Assembly (NCBI GenBank): GCA_900317155.1 | Contig: ONFO01000012.1 | Location: 1-64,000, forward strand | Direction: 5' to 3' | DNA from: an uncultured Bacteroidales bacterium | Lineage (GTDB): Bacteria; Bacteroidota; Bacteroidia; Bacteroidales; F082 | DNA: 64,000 nt | Shown here: positions 24,158-31,658 of the stretch, in pieces | Layout: the number at the start of each line of letters is the position of its first letter | Position numbering within the stretch: position 1 is the first letter of the stretch | Notes under the pieces: generated by a model | The model's input: the letters and a program-made list of their open reading frames with translations, nothing else | Told to the model about the DNA's origin: nothing | The model's database searches: none | Position numbers and translations under genes: made by a program

Positions 24158-24592
24158 ATGGATCCTTTTGACGGACGGATTATCATCAGTGAGACCAAAG
24201 GCTTCAAGCAAGTGGAAGTGGCAAGCCTCTCGCATATCATCTGCGAAGACTACCTTTGCACACTATACATTACTAACGAAGAATCGGTAACCTGCGGCAA
24301 AAGCCTACGCTATTTCGAACAAGTCTTGCAGCCTTATCCCTTTGTCCGCATCCACCACAACGCCATCGTGAACCTCAGTCAGGTAGCTAAAGTTCACTTC
24401 AATGGCAGGCAACGCCATGTCGTCATGCACGACGGCACGGCGTTGCCCATTTCCGTGCGCAAATGGCCCCGCTTCCGAGACATATTTCGCTCTCATACAC
24501 TTGCCACCAAAAACGACACACTTACAGCTGAAAGCGGCACACCTACAAGAAAAACCAACACGCACCAAAACCAAGGATATGGTTTACTGTAA
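24158..24592 (+). CDS. Stand-alone LytTR DNA-binding protein
   Basis: This 144-residue protein has no receiver or membrane domain. Residues ~10-110 form a LytTR domain, with the hallmark pattern: an IICEDYLCTLYI strand, KSLRYFEQVL helix, FVRIHHNAIVNLSQV (the typical 'F.RiHrs.ivNl..v' motif), and VMHDGTALPISVRKW. LytTR proteins bind paired direct repeats in promoters. The last ~35 residues are low-complexity Thr/Lys-rich and look like a tail grown from repeats. Its stop codon TAA is part of the -7 box of the next promoter. Confidence 0.88.
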   Translation: MDPFDGRIIISETKGFKQVEVASLSHIICEDYLCTLYITNEESVTCGKSLRYFEQVLQPYPFVRIHHNAIVNLSQVAKVHFNGRQRHVVMHDGTALPISVRKWPRFRDIFRSHTLATKNDTLTAESGTPTRKTNTHQNQGYGLL

Positions 24593-24598
24593 TTTTGC
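24590..24598 (+). promoter_or_regulatory. -7 element overlapping the LytTR stop codon
   Basis: TAATTTTGC is a perfect match, and its TAA is the stop codon of the LytTR gene. The start codon of the lipoprotein gene follows at 24656. Confidence 0.65.
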
Positions 24599-24655
24599 AG
24601 CATCTCTAACGATAGAACAAAAGTAACAACAAAACAAACATCAAAATCAAACACA

Positions 24656-25690
24656 ATGAAAACGGCAAAACTTACCATGATGACCACCTTGATGGCCCTA
24701 ATGCTCCTCGCTGTGGGATGCAAGAAAGAAAACGAAAACACGGCAGAAAGACAACAAAACAATTCAACTCCTATGCTTCAGTTCAACTCATTTGATGAAG
24801 TAATAGATTACCTCGTAGATGAGAAAAAAAACAAAAGCAACAAAGACGGCTTTGTTTCCTATGCTGAATACATGGAAAAAGAATACAAGGACTTGGATCC
24901 TGAAAACTTTTTTAAAACAAAAGAGGAGATGATACAGTATGCTTTAGAACATCATGACAAGTATCAACTTATTTTATGTGAAGACGGAGAATACATTTTC
25001 GAAACAAGATTGTATAATCATGATTACAAATATGTTGCAAATAAAGATGGAATGTTTCAGGTTAAAAATAAGGTATATTAAATAATCGAAGGAGGCTTGG
25101 TGTATACTTTGGAATCACATATCCAAGAGCTGACAGACTATGTTGACAACGGATTTAGAAATAATGATGATGTTTTCTCTTTTGTAATATTTGACGATAG
25201 CGTAAACACGGACAAAAACAATTGCTTATACTGTTCAAATATGCACAATTGGACTAAAATTAATGAAGATAATAAACTGTATTTTGAAATAAAACTATAT
25301 TTATCAAATAACAACACCAGAGTTACATATAAACATTATGCAAAACCTTATCATCATAATTTCTTAGGTTGGTTCGGCTGTCTTCGTACAATTACATGCT
25401 CGTATAATAATCAAGTAGTTTATAAAGATGCAGCAGGAGATTGGCCACGTATAGGAGGAAACCAATGGATACCGCAATACCCATATCGATGGGATTTTCA
25501 AGAATCATGGACTAGCACTAGCGGTTTTGAAACTGTTAAATATGAATACGACTTTATACATTCTTGGATGTGGGAATATGAACATCCCAATACAGGAGGA
25601 TTTGGGTTTAATGTTTTAGACGCAAGGGCTTCAACTCTTGATGTTGGTGAAATACACGTATATTGCCCAAAACAATATGAAATTGGCTAA
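24656..25690 (+). pseudogene. Lipoprotein gene interrupted by an in-frame TAA
   Basis: The first part (24656-25081, 141 codons) has a lipobox (LLAVGC) and a soluble domain ending ANKDGMFQVKNKVY. The stop TAA at 25079-25081 is followed in the same frame, with no other stop, by IIEGGLVYTLESHIQELTDY and about 190 more residues to 25690. In related Bacteroidota lipoproteins a segment like 'GxxxVxNxVYKxxxxG' is continuous, so a lysine codon AAA changed to TAA is the simplest reading. The downstream part has only TTG (25097) or GTG (25100) starts, with AAGGAGG very close before them, and no signal peptide. It may be a recent nonsense mutation, a phase-like variant, or two separate proteins. Confidence 0.65.
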
Positions 25691-25741
25691 TCAACACTAT
25701 TTACATAAGTAACTGTTCAGAATTAAACTGCATAATGCTTT

Positions 25742-25807
25742 GACACGGGACTATTAGACGCGGGACAAACCTATTGTCTCGTGTCTCGCGTCCCGAAGTC
25801 TCGTGTC
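25742..25807. repeat. 66-bp palindromic element (family A)
   Basis: The left arm GACACGGGAC... and GACGCGGGAC pair imperfectly with the right arm GTCTCGTGTCTCGCGTCCCG... around a short loop. It is made of the same 10-11-base GAC..GAC units as 17649-17725. It lies between the broken lipoprotein gene and the barrel gene at 25883, where I see nothing else. Confidence 0.8.
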
Positions 25808-25882
25808 TATTATGTAAGCTCATCTACTTACAATATTCCATTCATTATTGGAGTTATTAGAATAAATCAAAATACGACGTAA

Positions 25883-26476
25883 ATGTTTAGGAAGTCGATA
25901 ATACTATTGGTTTCGCTTTTTTATTGCTATTCGCTCTTTCCTCAAAACAGTCAAGACGACCTTATGCCTTGGAACATAGAGATTCATTATAGGAAGCAAC
26001 ACGAAGGCAACCTTGATGCCAATTATCATTGTCTCGGCTTTGGGATGAACTATTCCCTTTCCAAATGGATTGATGCGGGCTTCTTCGTGAATAGCGGGAC
26101 ATACAAATACCAAATGACCGTCTCTTCCAACAACATCATACTATTTGATGGAGATAGCCGCGACTTCTTTTGGAAATATGGTTTCAATACCAAATTGCAT
26201 CCGCTATCTTTGCTATTCCCAAACTTTACGAGCATCGATGTCTATTTTGACGGATACCTTGGAGCTTTTTCCTATACTTCAGATTATTGGCCAAAAACAA
26301 ACAAGTTCCTCTATGGCGCAGGTGTGGGTATTGCCTTGTATCCGACAAGACACTTCGGTTTGTTTTACGAAAGGGCATACGACAATGTAAACAAAATCAC
26401 GATTAACCAAAGCAATAAGGTAAAACCTATGAACCGTTTCGGCATCAACGTCCGTTTCGGCGGGTGTTTTCGCTGA
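25883..26476 (+). CDS. Outer membrane beta-barrel paralogue 1, altered C-terminus
   Basis: This 197-residue protein has a signal peptide (cut near SLFPQ) and a small barrel. It shares with the proteins at 28487, 29265 and 30007 a helical or turn element (KLHPLSLLFPNFTSIDVY), the strand YPTRHFGLFYERAYD and the end FGINVRFGG. The others continue PKKWQ; here the sequence is GGCFR then stop, and the following 160 bases contain fragments of a reading frame (MEQGLIKNDVRLVVVD) that match nothing else in the window. The C-terminus was therefore probably replaced by a rearrangement. Role unknown. Confidence 0.7.
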   Translation: MFRKSIILLVSLFYCYSLFPQNSQDDLMPWNIEIHYRKQHEGNLDANYHCLGFGMNYSLSKWIDAGFFVNSGTYKYQMTVSSNNIILFDGDSRDFFWKYGFNTKLHPLSLLFPNFTSIDVYFDGYLGAFSYTSDYWPKTNKFLYGAGVGIALYPTRHFGLFYERAYDNVNKITINQSNKVKPMNRFGINVRFGGCFR

Positions 26477-26625
26477 TGGAGCAAGGCTTGATCAAAAACG
26501 ATGTGCGTTTGGTGGTGGTAGATTGACATTTAGATAAAGCCATCGAAAGCCTACCCATCCCCAACGGCGACATGGAGACGGTTTAAGGCCTTTGGTGGCT
26601 TTTTTATAATATGCTGGATTTTGAG

Positions 26626-26634
26626 TATTTTTGC
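26626..26634 (+). promoter_or_regulatory. -7 element directly before a GTG start (leaderless)
   Basis: TATTTTTGC ends three bases (CGC) before the GTG at 26638. Same arrangement as for the paralogue at 21984. Confidence 0.65.
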
Positions 26635-26637
26635 CGC

Positions 26638-28338
26638 GTGAAATGGTGTTTGCACATAGTGAGCTTTTTGTTTGGGCTAGCCATGCTGATGGCTTGTTCC
26701 AAACATGCTGAGACCCCAAGGTCGGCCCTTCGACAGGCTCAGGGACCTCAAACCCATGAATTATCGCAAATCGACACCCTGATGTGGCACCATCCCGACA
26801 GTGCTTTGGCGGTGATGATGGAGTTTGCAGGGAGTGCGGCAGCGGATAGCTTGGATGTGTTTGAGGGGCATTATTGCCAGGTGCTGATTGCGGAATTGTT
26901 GTACAAAAACGATTCTTTGCAAGCCAACCGCATGGAATTATTGCAGGCGATGAACTATTTCGATTCATTGTGCGGCAATACTGATATTGCTCACAATATT
27001 TCTACTATAGCATTCTTGGATGCCCGCTCCCATTACATGTATGGTGTAGGATATTACGAAAACGACAGCGCGGTGGAGGCCTGCCAGGAATACATGAAGG
27101 CTTTGGAGGTGATGGAAAACAATTTTGAAGAAAAGGAACTTGTGGGCTATAAGGCGAAGTTCATGGCGCTGACATATACGCGATTGACTAGTTTATTTTC
27201 AAAACATTATCTTCATGATCAAACCATATACTTTGCAAATCTTTCCCTGCCTTATTACGATAGTAAATCTTGGTCTCTGGTTTGGATAATGAATGAAATA
27301 GGGTCTCATTACGACATGAAAGATCAAATCGACAGTGCTGACTATTATTACCTAAAAGCGTTGGAGACCTTGAACGACACAAATAGCCTTATTTATAGAG
27401 ACATTTCAACACATCGAATCTATTTGAATTATAAAATAGAAAAGTCGACTGAGGAAGCCATAGCTCAAATGAAGCGCTTGTTATCAGAGTCACAAAGCCT
27501 TAGAGAATCAAACTCACGATGTTTAACAATCGGAGAAATCTATTATCACGAACACCAGTTTGATTCAGCATGGATTTATTTGAATAAGGTCTATCTAGGA
27601 AATACAAGTACTGATGCTAAGAAACAGGCTGCCGAATGGTTAGTGGAAATCTGCAAAGCCCAAGGCAGAGAAGCAGATATCATGGAATATGCCGATTTCT
27701 TAGTCCCATTTGCCAACAAAGAGGAAAACCAAAGCGCCATAAAATCTCAACTCACCGAATTATACAACACATTTCGGCAGGGAGTTTCGGATCGACAACA
27801 TCAGCGAAATGTAAGGAAAAATGCACAATGGACTGCTTTGGCGATAGGCGTGCTGCTCATCCTCGTAGTGGTCGTCATTTGTTTTTACTACAAGAACAAA
27901 CGAAGACTCACGCTGTTAGTAAGCCAAAAGCCGGAAGAGCCAGCCAAAACCCAAGATGGGCTTCTTGCTTTTATGGAGGAACCCATTTGCCAAGCAATTG
28001 TCCGGTCCGTCCAAGGGCAAAACATCAAACGCTTGGCCACACCCAAGGCTTTCCCTGAACTCGTCCTCAGCGATGCACAGTTGCAACAATTGTCGATGGC
28101 CGCCGACCGCCACTTTGTACCAATAGAAACCCTGCTCGAACAGCACGGCCTGAAAGCCAAACCCACCTTGGTCAACCTGTGCCACCTCTACCTCTTGGGC
28201 ATGGATGAGAAGCAAGCCGCCATCCTTCTCAATCGGGACTATTCGTCGGTGAAGCGATACGAAAAAACATTAAAAACGGCCTTCAATACCCAACAAAACA
28301 TGGTGGCATTTATGAGAAACATGGTTTTAAGCCCATAA
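26638..28338 (+). CDS. TPR-transmembrane-HTH regulator (paralogue 2)
   Basis: This 566-residue protein is a close relative of the 21984 product: lipobox-like LAMLMAC, TPR region, one transmembrane helix about 150 residues from the end, and a C-terminal helix-turn-helix GMDEKQAAILLNRDYSSVKR. The GTG at 26638 is chosen because it aligns with the ATG of paralogue 1 (both read (M/V)KW), gives the signal sequence, and follows a -7 element by three bases. The linker after the lipobox holds a family D palindrome (SALRQAQGP). It is followed by the shared TGCAAC box and a promoter for three beta-barrel genes. Confidence 0.8.
   Translation: MKWCLHIVSFLFGLAMLMACSKHAETPRSALRQAQGPQTHELSQIDTLMWHHPDSALAVMMEFAGSAAADSLDVFEGHYCQVLIAELLYKNDSLQANRMELLQAMNYFDSLCGNTDIAHNISTIAFLDARSHYMYGVGYYENDSAVEACQEYMKALEVMENNFEEKELVGYKAKFMALTYTRLTSLFSKHYLHDQTIYFANLSLPYYDSKSWSLVWIMNEIGSHYDMKDQIDSADYYYLKALETLNDTNSLIYRDISTHRIYLNYKIEKSTEEAIAQMKRLLSESQSLRESNSRCLTIGEIYYHEHQFDSAWIYLNKVYLGNTSTDAKKQAAEWLVEICKAQGREADIMEYADFLVPFANKEENQSAIKSQLTELYNTFRQGVSDRQHQRNVRKNAQWTALAIGVLLILVVVVICFYYKNKRRLTLLVSQKPEEPAKTQDGLLAFMEEPICQAIVRSVQGQNIKRLATPKAFPELVLSDAQLQQLSMAADRHFVPIETLLEQHGLKAKPTLVNLCHLYLLGMDEKQAAILLNRDYSSVKRYEKTLKTAFNTQQNMVAFMRNMVLSP
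26719..26748. repeat. Family D palindromic unit inside the TPR gene
   Basis: AGGTC...GACCT ends with the core CCCTTCGACAGGCTCAGG. The 24-base stretch from GGTCGG to CTCAGG is identical to that in mvaD at 42202. It is translated in the frame giving LRQAQG. Confidence 0.8.
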
Positions 28339-28356
28339 AAATCAATCCGTTAAATG

Positions 28357-28373
28357 TTGCAACTTTTTGCAAC
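28357..28373 (+). promoter_or_regulatory. Candidate operator TTGCAACTTTTTGCAAC
   Basis: The 16 bases from 28358 are identical to the box at 23692-23707 and have the same spacing to the -33 and -7 elements downstream. Confidence 0.55.
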
Positions 28374-28380
28374 CGTTTAT

Positions 28381-28415
28381 TTTGTCTCTCACACATTTTT
28401 TCGCTATAATTTTGC
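28381..28415 (+). promoter_or_regulatory. Promoter of the beta-barrel gene row
   Basis: TTTG at 28381-28384, 22 bases, then TAATTTTGC at 28407-28415. About 70 bases separate it from the ATG at 28487, a long leader for this genome. Confidence 0.7.
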
Positions 28416-28486
28416 AGCGTTAAAAAACAAAAAACTGTTCTATTACATGTAGTACAATAATCTAATTTATCAATCGTTAGTTGAAC

Positions 28487-29110
28487 ATGAATGAAAAAAA
28501 ATTATTGTTTTTCGCACTCTTCCTGTTTTCTTTGGTTAGAATGGAAGCCCAAGAAAGTCGTCTTACAGACACCCAACCAACCTACATCAAAGGCCATATG
28601 ACCGTGACCGCAGCCTATAGCAAAAGCATCCTTGACCCGTTTGAAATCATGAAAGATAATATTATCATCTCAACCAGGGCCATGAAGGGAGGGAATATTC
28701 AAGTCCTTTACGGTGTCAATAATTGGCTCGAATGTGGACTGGATTTGGATGTTTGCTACAAATCCATTTTCCGAGAAAAAATGAATCCGAATGTTGACTT
28801 TCATCATCCCACATTCCAATGCTATCTTGGAGAAACGGCCAAGATACACTTGCTTTCAGCATTCTGGCCTCAGTTTTCGTTTGTCGACCCCTACATTTCA
28901 GGGCTCATCGGGGTGTTAACCACCTTTTCTCCAAAAGGATGGCCTGCCGCACAATATAGCTTTTATGGGCAATTAGGCGCTGGCCTTCGCGTCAACCCTA
29001 CGCGACATTTAGGCTTGTTTGCTGAATACGGCATCACTACAAAGAAGACTCCTTATACATTGTTCGGCCTCAACATCCGCTTTGGCGGGCCGAAGAAATG
29101 GCAACAGTAA
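28487..29110 (+). CDS. Outer membrane beta-barrel paralogue 2
   Basis: This 207-residue protein has a signal peptide (MNEKKLLFFALFLFSLVRMEAQ) and a small barrel with the shared elements AKIHLLSAFWPQFSFVDPY, NPTRHLGLFAEYG and the C-terminal NIRFGGPKKWQQ. The frame opens with TTG at 28481, but the ATG at 28487 is the natural start. It is first in the row of three barrel genes behind the promoter at 28381. Function unknown; a family of surface-exposed or structural barrels diversified by duplication. Confidence 0.75.
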   Translation: MNEKKLLFFALFLFSLVRMEAQESRLTDTQPTYIKGHMTVTAAYSKSILDPFEIMKDNIIISTRAMKGGNIQVLYGVNNWLECGLDLDVCYKSIFREKMNPNVDFHHPTFQCYLGETAKIHLLSAFWPQFSFVDPYISGLIGVLTTFSPKGWPAAQYSFYGQLGAGLRVNPTRHLGLFAEYGITTKKTPYTLFGLNIRFGGPKKWQQ

Positions 29111-29115
29111 GCGTT

Positions 29116-29187
29116 TGTAGGGCTGTCACATTGTTGCAGCCGCTGCAATAAACGGCAATGCGGCTGCCGTGGTACGACAGCCCTACA
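29116..29187. repeat. 72-bp palindromic element (family C)
   Basis: The ends TGTAGGGCTGTC and GACAGCCCTACA are perfect 12-base complements, and inside them GCAGCCGC and GCGGCTGC are perfect 8-base complements. It lies between two barrel genes and would form a strong hairpin in their shared mRNA. Confidence 0.9.
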
Positions 29188-29264
29188 GCATTAATGCAAT
29201 AAAACTATATGGCTTTCGTTATGTATTCGATTCTGGATTACAAACAACATCGTTAACAAGCGTC

Positions 29265-29933
29265 ATGAAGAAAAGACTATTTCTTTTTGTTTTACTTCTA
29301 TTGCCCTGCATGATTTTTGCACAGAGCCGACCAAAGCCTTTCAACAAAAACAATTTCAAAATCGATGCAAGCTATGCCAAGATGATGAAAAATCAGCTTT
29401 CAATAGGTTATCCCGAATTTCGTATTGGCGTGGGTTATGGCGTTACCAATTGGTGTGTGGTGGGTTTGTTTGGTAGCTATGGCACACATAATGAGTGTTT
29501 TTCGATTAGTGGTGGATATGACACGATTTCCAACACGATTATTGCTCATTTTGAAGGGGACTTGACCAGGCGTTACTATCGCTACGGCTTCAACGCGGAG
29601 CTGCATCCTTTGGCTCTCTTGCTACCCAGTTATTATTTCTTTGATGTGTATTGCCGTGGTGAGTTGGGTATTAGGACAGTATCATATCATTTTGAACCTG
29701 AATACAGCAATCCCTATTTCAAGCCCGTCCAAAGCAATTTCCTTTATGGAGGGGACTTTGGCGTGGCCATAAATCCGTTGAGGTACTTCGGTTTGTTCTA
29801 CGAACTGTGCTACGACAACTTCAATTATCAATTGACTGACCTTCACACAGGAGATAAAAAGCCAAAAGCCTTCCACCGCTTCGGCCTCAATGTTCGATTC
29901 CCTGGGCCGAAGAAATGGCAAAAACAGCAATAA
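29265..29933 (+). CDS. Outer membrane beta-barrel paralogue 3
   Basis: This 222-residue protein has a signal peptide (MKKRLFLFVLLLLPCMIFAQ) and the same barrel plan: ELHPLALLLPSYYFFDVY, NPLRYFGLFYELCYD and the end FGLNVRFPGPKKWQKQQ. It is the closest relative of paralogue 1 (25883), sharing FNAELHPL/FNTKLHPL and the Tyr-rich ends. The start is set at the signal-peptide ATG, after the family C palindrome. Confidence 0.75.
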   Translation: MKKRLFLFVLLLLPCMIFAQSRPKPFNKNNFKIDASYAKMMKNQLSIGYPEFRIGVGYGVTNWCVVGLFGSYGTHNECFSISGGYDTISNTIIAHFEGDLTRRYYRYGFNAELHPLALLLPSYYFFDVYCRGELGIRTVSYHFEPEYSNPYFKPVQSNFLYGGDFGVAINPLRYFGLFYELCYDNFNYQLTDLHTGDKKPKAFHRFGLNVRFPGPKKWQKQQ

Positions 29934-30006
29934 AGCCGAAACACCTGAGTTAACCCAATACGATTATAAAACAAAACCACAAACGAAAAAAAAACATTTA
30001 CCAATC

Positions 30007-30612
30007 ATGAGAAAAAACGTTTTCATCTTGGCTTTCATGCTGACATGCTGCATGGGCCTTGCCCAACAACCAGAAACAAAGCAAGAATTCCCTTACATTC
30101 GCAACCAGATCAACGTGAACATTGGAAGAATCAAGGATACCCAAGGGATGATGAACCATGAGTTCTTTTTTGGCTATATGTCCTCGGAAGTGATGTATGG
30201 CATCAACGATTGGCTTGAAACAGGGGTGTTCTGCTCATGCCTCAGACTGAGGTCAGGCGAAATCCACAACAATCAAGGGAGGATGTATTATCCTCTTGTC
30301 CTCAATTACGGTTTGGCCGCCAAAGCCCACCTATTCCCTGCCATCATCAATCCTTCATTTTCGTGGGCGGATTTATATGCTTCTGCCCAAATCGGCACTT
30401 TCGCCAACACCACAGGCGGAGACCCCGAAAGGAAGTTTTCCTGTTTCAAGGGCATTAGCTTGAGAGGAATGCTGGGTGCAGGTGTCAATTTCAGCCGTCA
30501 TTTCGGCCTTTTCTATGAATTTGGTTATTGCACGTATGAGCGCTTCAACCATCGCATAGGTATCAATGTCCGCTTTGGCGGGCCGAAGAAATGGCAAAAT
30601 CCAAAACAATGA
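30007..30612 (+). CDS. Outer membrane beta-barrel paralogue 4
   Basis: This 201-residue protein has a signal peptide (MRKNVFILAFMLTCCMGLAQ) and a barrel with KAHLFPAIINPSFSWADLY, NFSRHFGLFYEFGY and GINVRFGGPKKWQNPKQ. It is most like paralogue 2 (28487) in the middle region (EVMYGINDWLETGV, VLYGVNNWLECGL). Its stop codon TGA lies inside the family B palindrome that follows. Confidence 0.75.
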   Translation: MRKNVFILAFMLTCCMGLAQQPETKQEFPYIRNQINVNIGRIKDTQGMMNHEFFFGYMSSEVMYGINDWLETGVFCSCLRLRSGEIHNNQGRMYYPLVLNYGLAAKAHLFPAIINPSFSWADLYASAQIGTFANTTGGDPERKFSCFKGISLRGMLGAGVNFSRHFGLFYEFGYCTYERFNHRIGINVRFGGPKKWQNPKQ

Positions 30613-30680
30613 CCACTGACAATGACCATGACCACTTTTACCACGATATGAAGTGGTCATAGTCATGGTCACAAGTCATA
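30609..30680. repeat. 72-bp palindromic element (family B)
   Basis: The left arm is made of ATGACC(A/C)-type steps ending ATGACCACTT. The right arm begins AAGTGGTCATAGTCATGGTC and is its imperfect complement. It contains the stop codon of the upstream gene and ends just before the DUF4249 gene. A close relative is at 36049-36122. Confidence 0.85.
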
Positions 30681-30698
30681 GTAAAAAAACATATATCC

Positions 30699-31652
30699 AT
30701 GAAAAATTCATTCATCCTTTTCCTTTTTGCTGCGCTTGTCCTCAGTGGCTGCCGCAAACAGGTCAGTGACTATGAGCGACCCGATTTTGACCCTCAACCC
30801 ACTTTGAACGCCGTGCTTCAGGAAGACCAGCCCGTGTGGGCACAGGTCTCCTTCGCTCGCTGCCTCGACTCGGTGCATCCTGCGCCTTGCACCAATGCCG
30901 AGGTGCTGCTTTATGTGGACGGACAGTTTGCCGAACAACTGCTACACGAAGGCGATGGCCTCTATGTCGGCGAAACCGCCGCTGAGGCCTTGCACGATTA
31001 TGCCTGCAAGGTCATCATCCCTGGCTTCGACACGCTCTTTGCCCAAACCGAGATGCCCGAGAAGCCCGTAGTGACTGGTGTGGAAATCATGGATAATGCC
31101 ACCGTTGACGACGAAGGCCGGCCTTGTCCCGCCATCTTGGTCACTTTCAGAACCGACCCCAACCAGAACTTATACTACAAATCCAACATTTACGCTAGTT
31201 TTAGAAACGATTTCTATGACGCTGAGACCCATGCACACCTCGGCTTCTTCACGGCACAAGGCAACATGAGTTCGTCCATTAACACAGATGACCCCGTTCT
31301 GCTCAACGAAGGTTCCAGTGCCCTGCTGTTCAGCAACGAAATCATCAACGACACCACTTATACCCTTAAAGTGAATGCTTATTTCAGTGCTTTGAGCTGG
31401 AGTAGCCAGCACTATGGTGGCATCAAAGAGACAACGGGCGAAGTGGTGGTCAGGATGCACGGCCTATCGGAATCGGCTTACCATTACATGAAAAGCCAAA
31501 ACGCCTTCGAGGAACCCGATGCCTATTCCAACCTTTTCCTCGGTGTCATAAGCCCCATTAGCCTTTACAGCAACGTGGAAAACGGTCGTGGCGTGTTTGC
31601 CGCCATCGCCCCCATGACCTGTGACACTATTTTCATCAACCAAGTAAACTGA
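30699..31652 (+). CDS. DUF4249 lipoprotein
   Basis: This 317-residue lipoprotein has a lipobox (ALVLSGC, Cys ~18) and a beta-sandwich of the DUF4249 type: the N-terminal PTLNAVLQEDQPVWAQVS strand, the LLYVDGQFAEQL hairpin, GLYVGETAAEALHDY, and the C-terminal NVENGRGVFAAIAP. DUF4249 proteins are cell-surface lipoproteins usually encoded next to a TonB-dependent receptor, as here (6-base gap), and probably act as its partner in substrate capture. No substrate can be named. Confidence 0.85.
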   Translation: MKNSFILFLFAALVLSGCRKQVSDYERPDFDPQPTLNAVLQEDQPVWAQVSFARCLDSVHPAPCTNAEVLLYVDGQFAEQLLHEGDGLYVGETAAEALHDYACKVIIPGFDTLFAQTEMPEKPVVTGVEIMDNATVDDEGRPCPAILVTFRTDPNQNLYYKSNIYASFRNDFYDAETHAHLGFFTAQGNMSSSINTDDPVLLNEGSSALLFSNEIINDTTYTLKVNAYFSALSWSSQHYGGIKETTGEVVVRMHGLSESAYHYMKSQNAFEEPDAYSNLFLGVISPISLYSNVENGRGVFAAIAPMTCDTIFINQVN

Positions 31653-31658
31653 CGCGCC

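Noticed and set aside
26492..26968. A 158-codon minus-strand frame over the start of the second TPR gene
   Set aside because: Its translation contains the peptide of the family D palindrome and Pro/Ser-rich noise; it overlaps a leaderless promoter and a conserved gene start.
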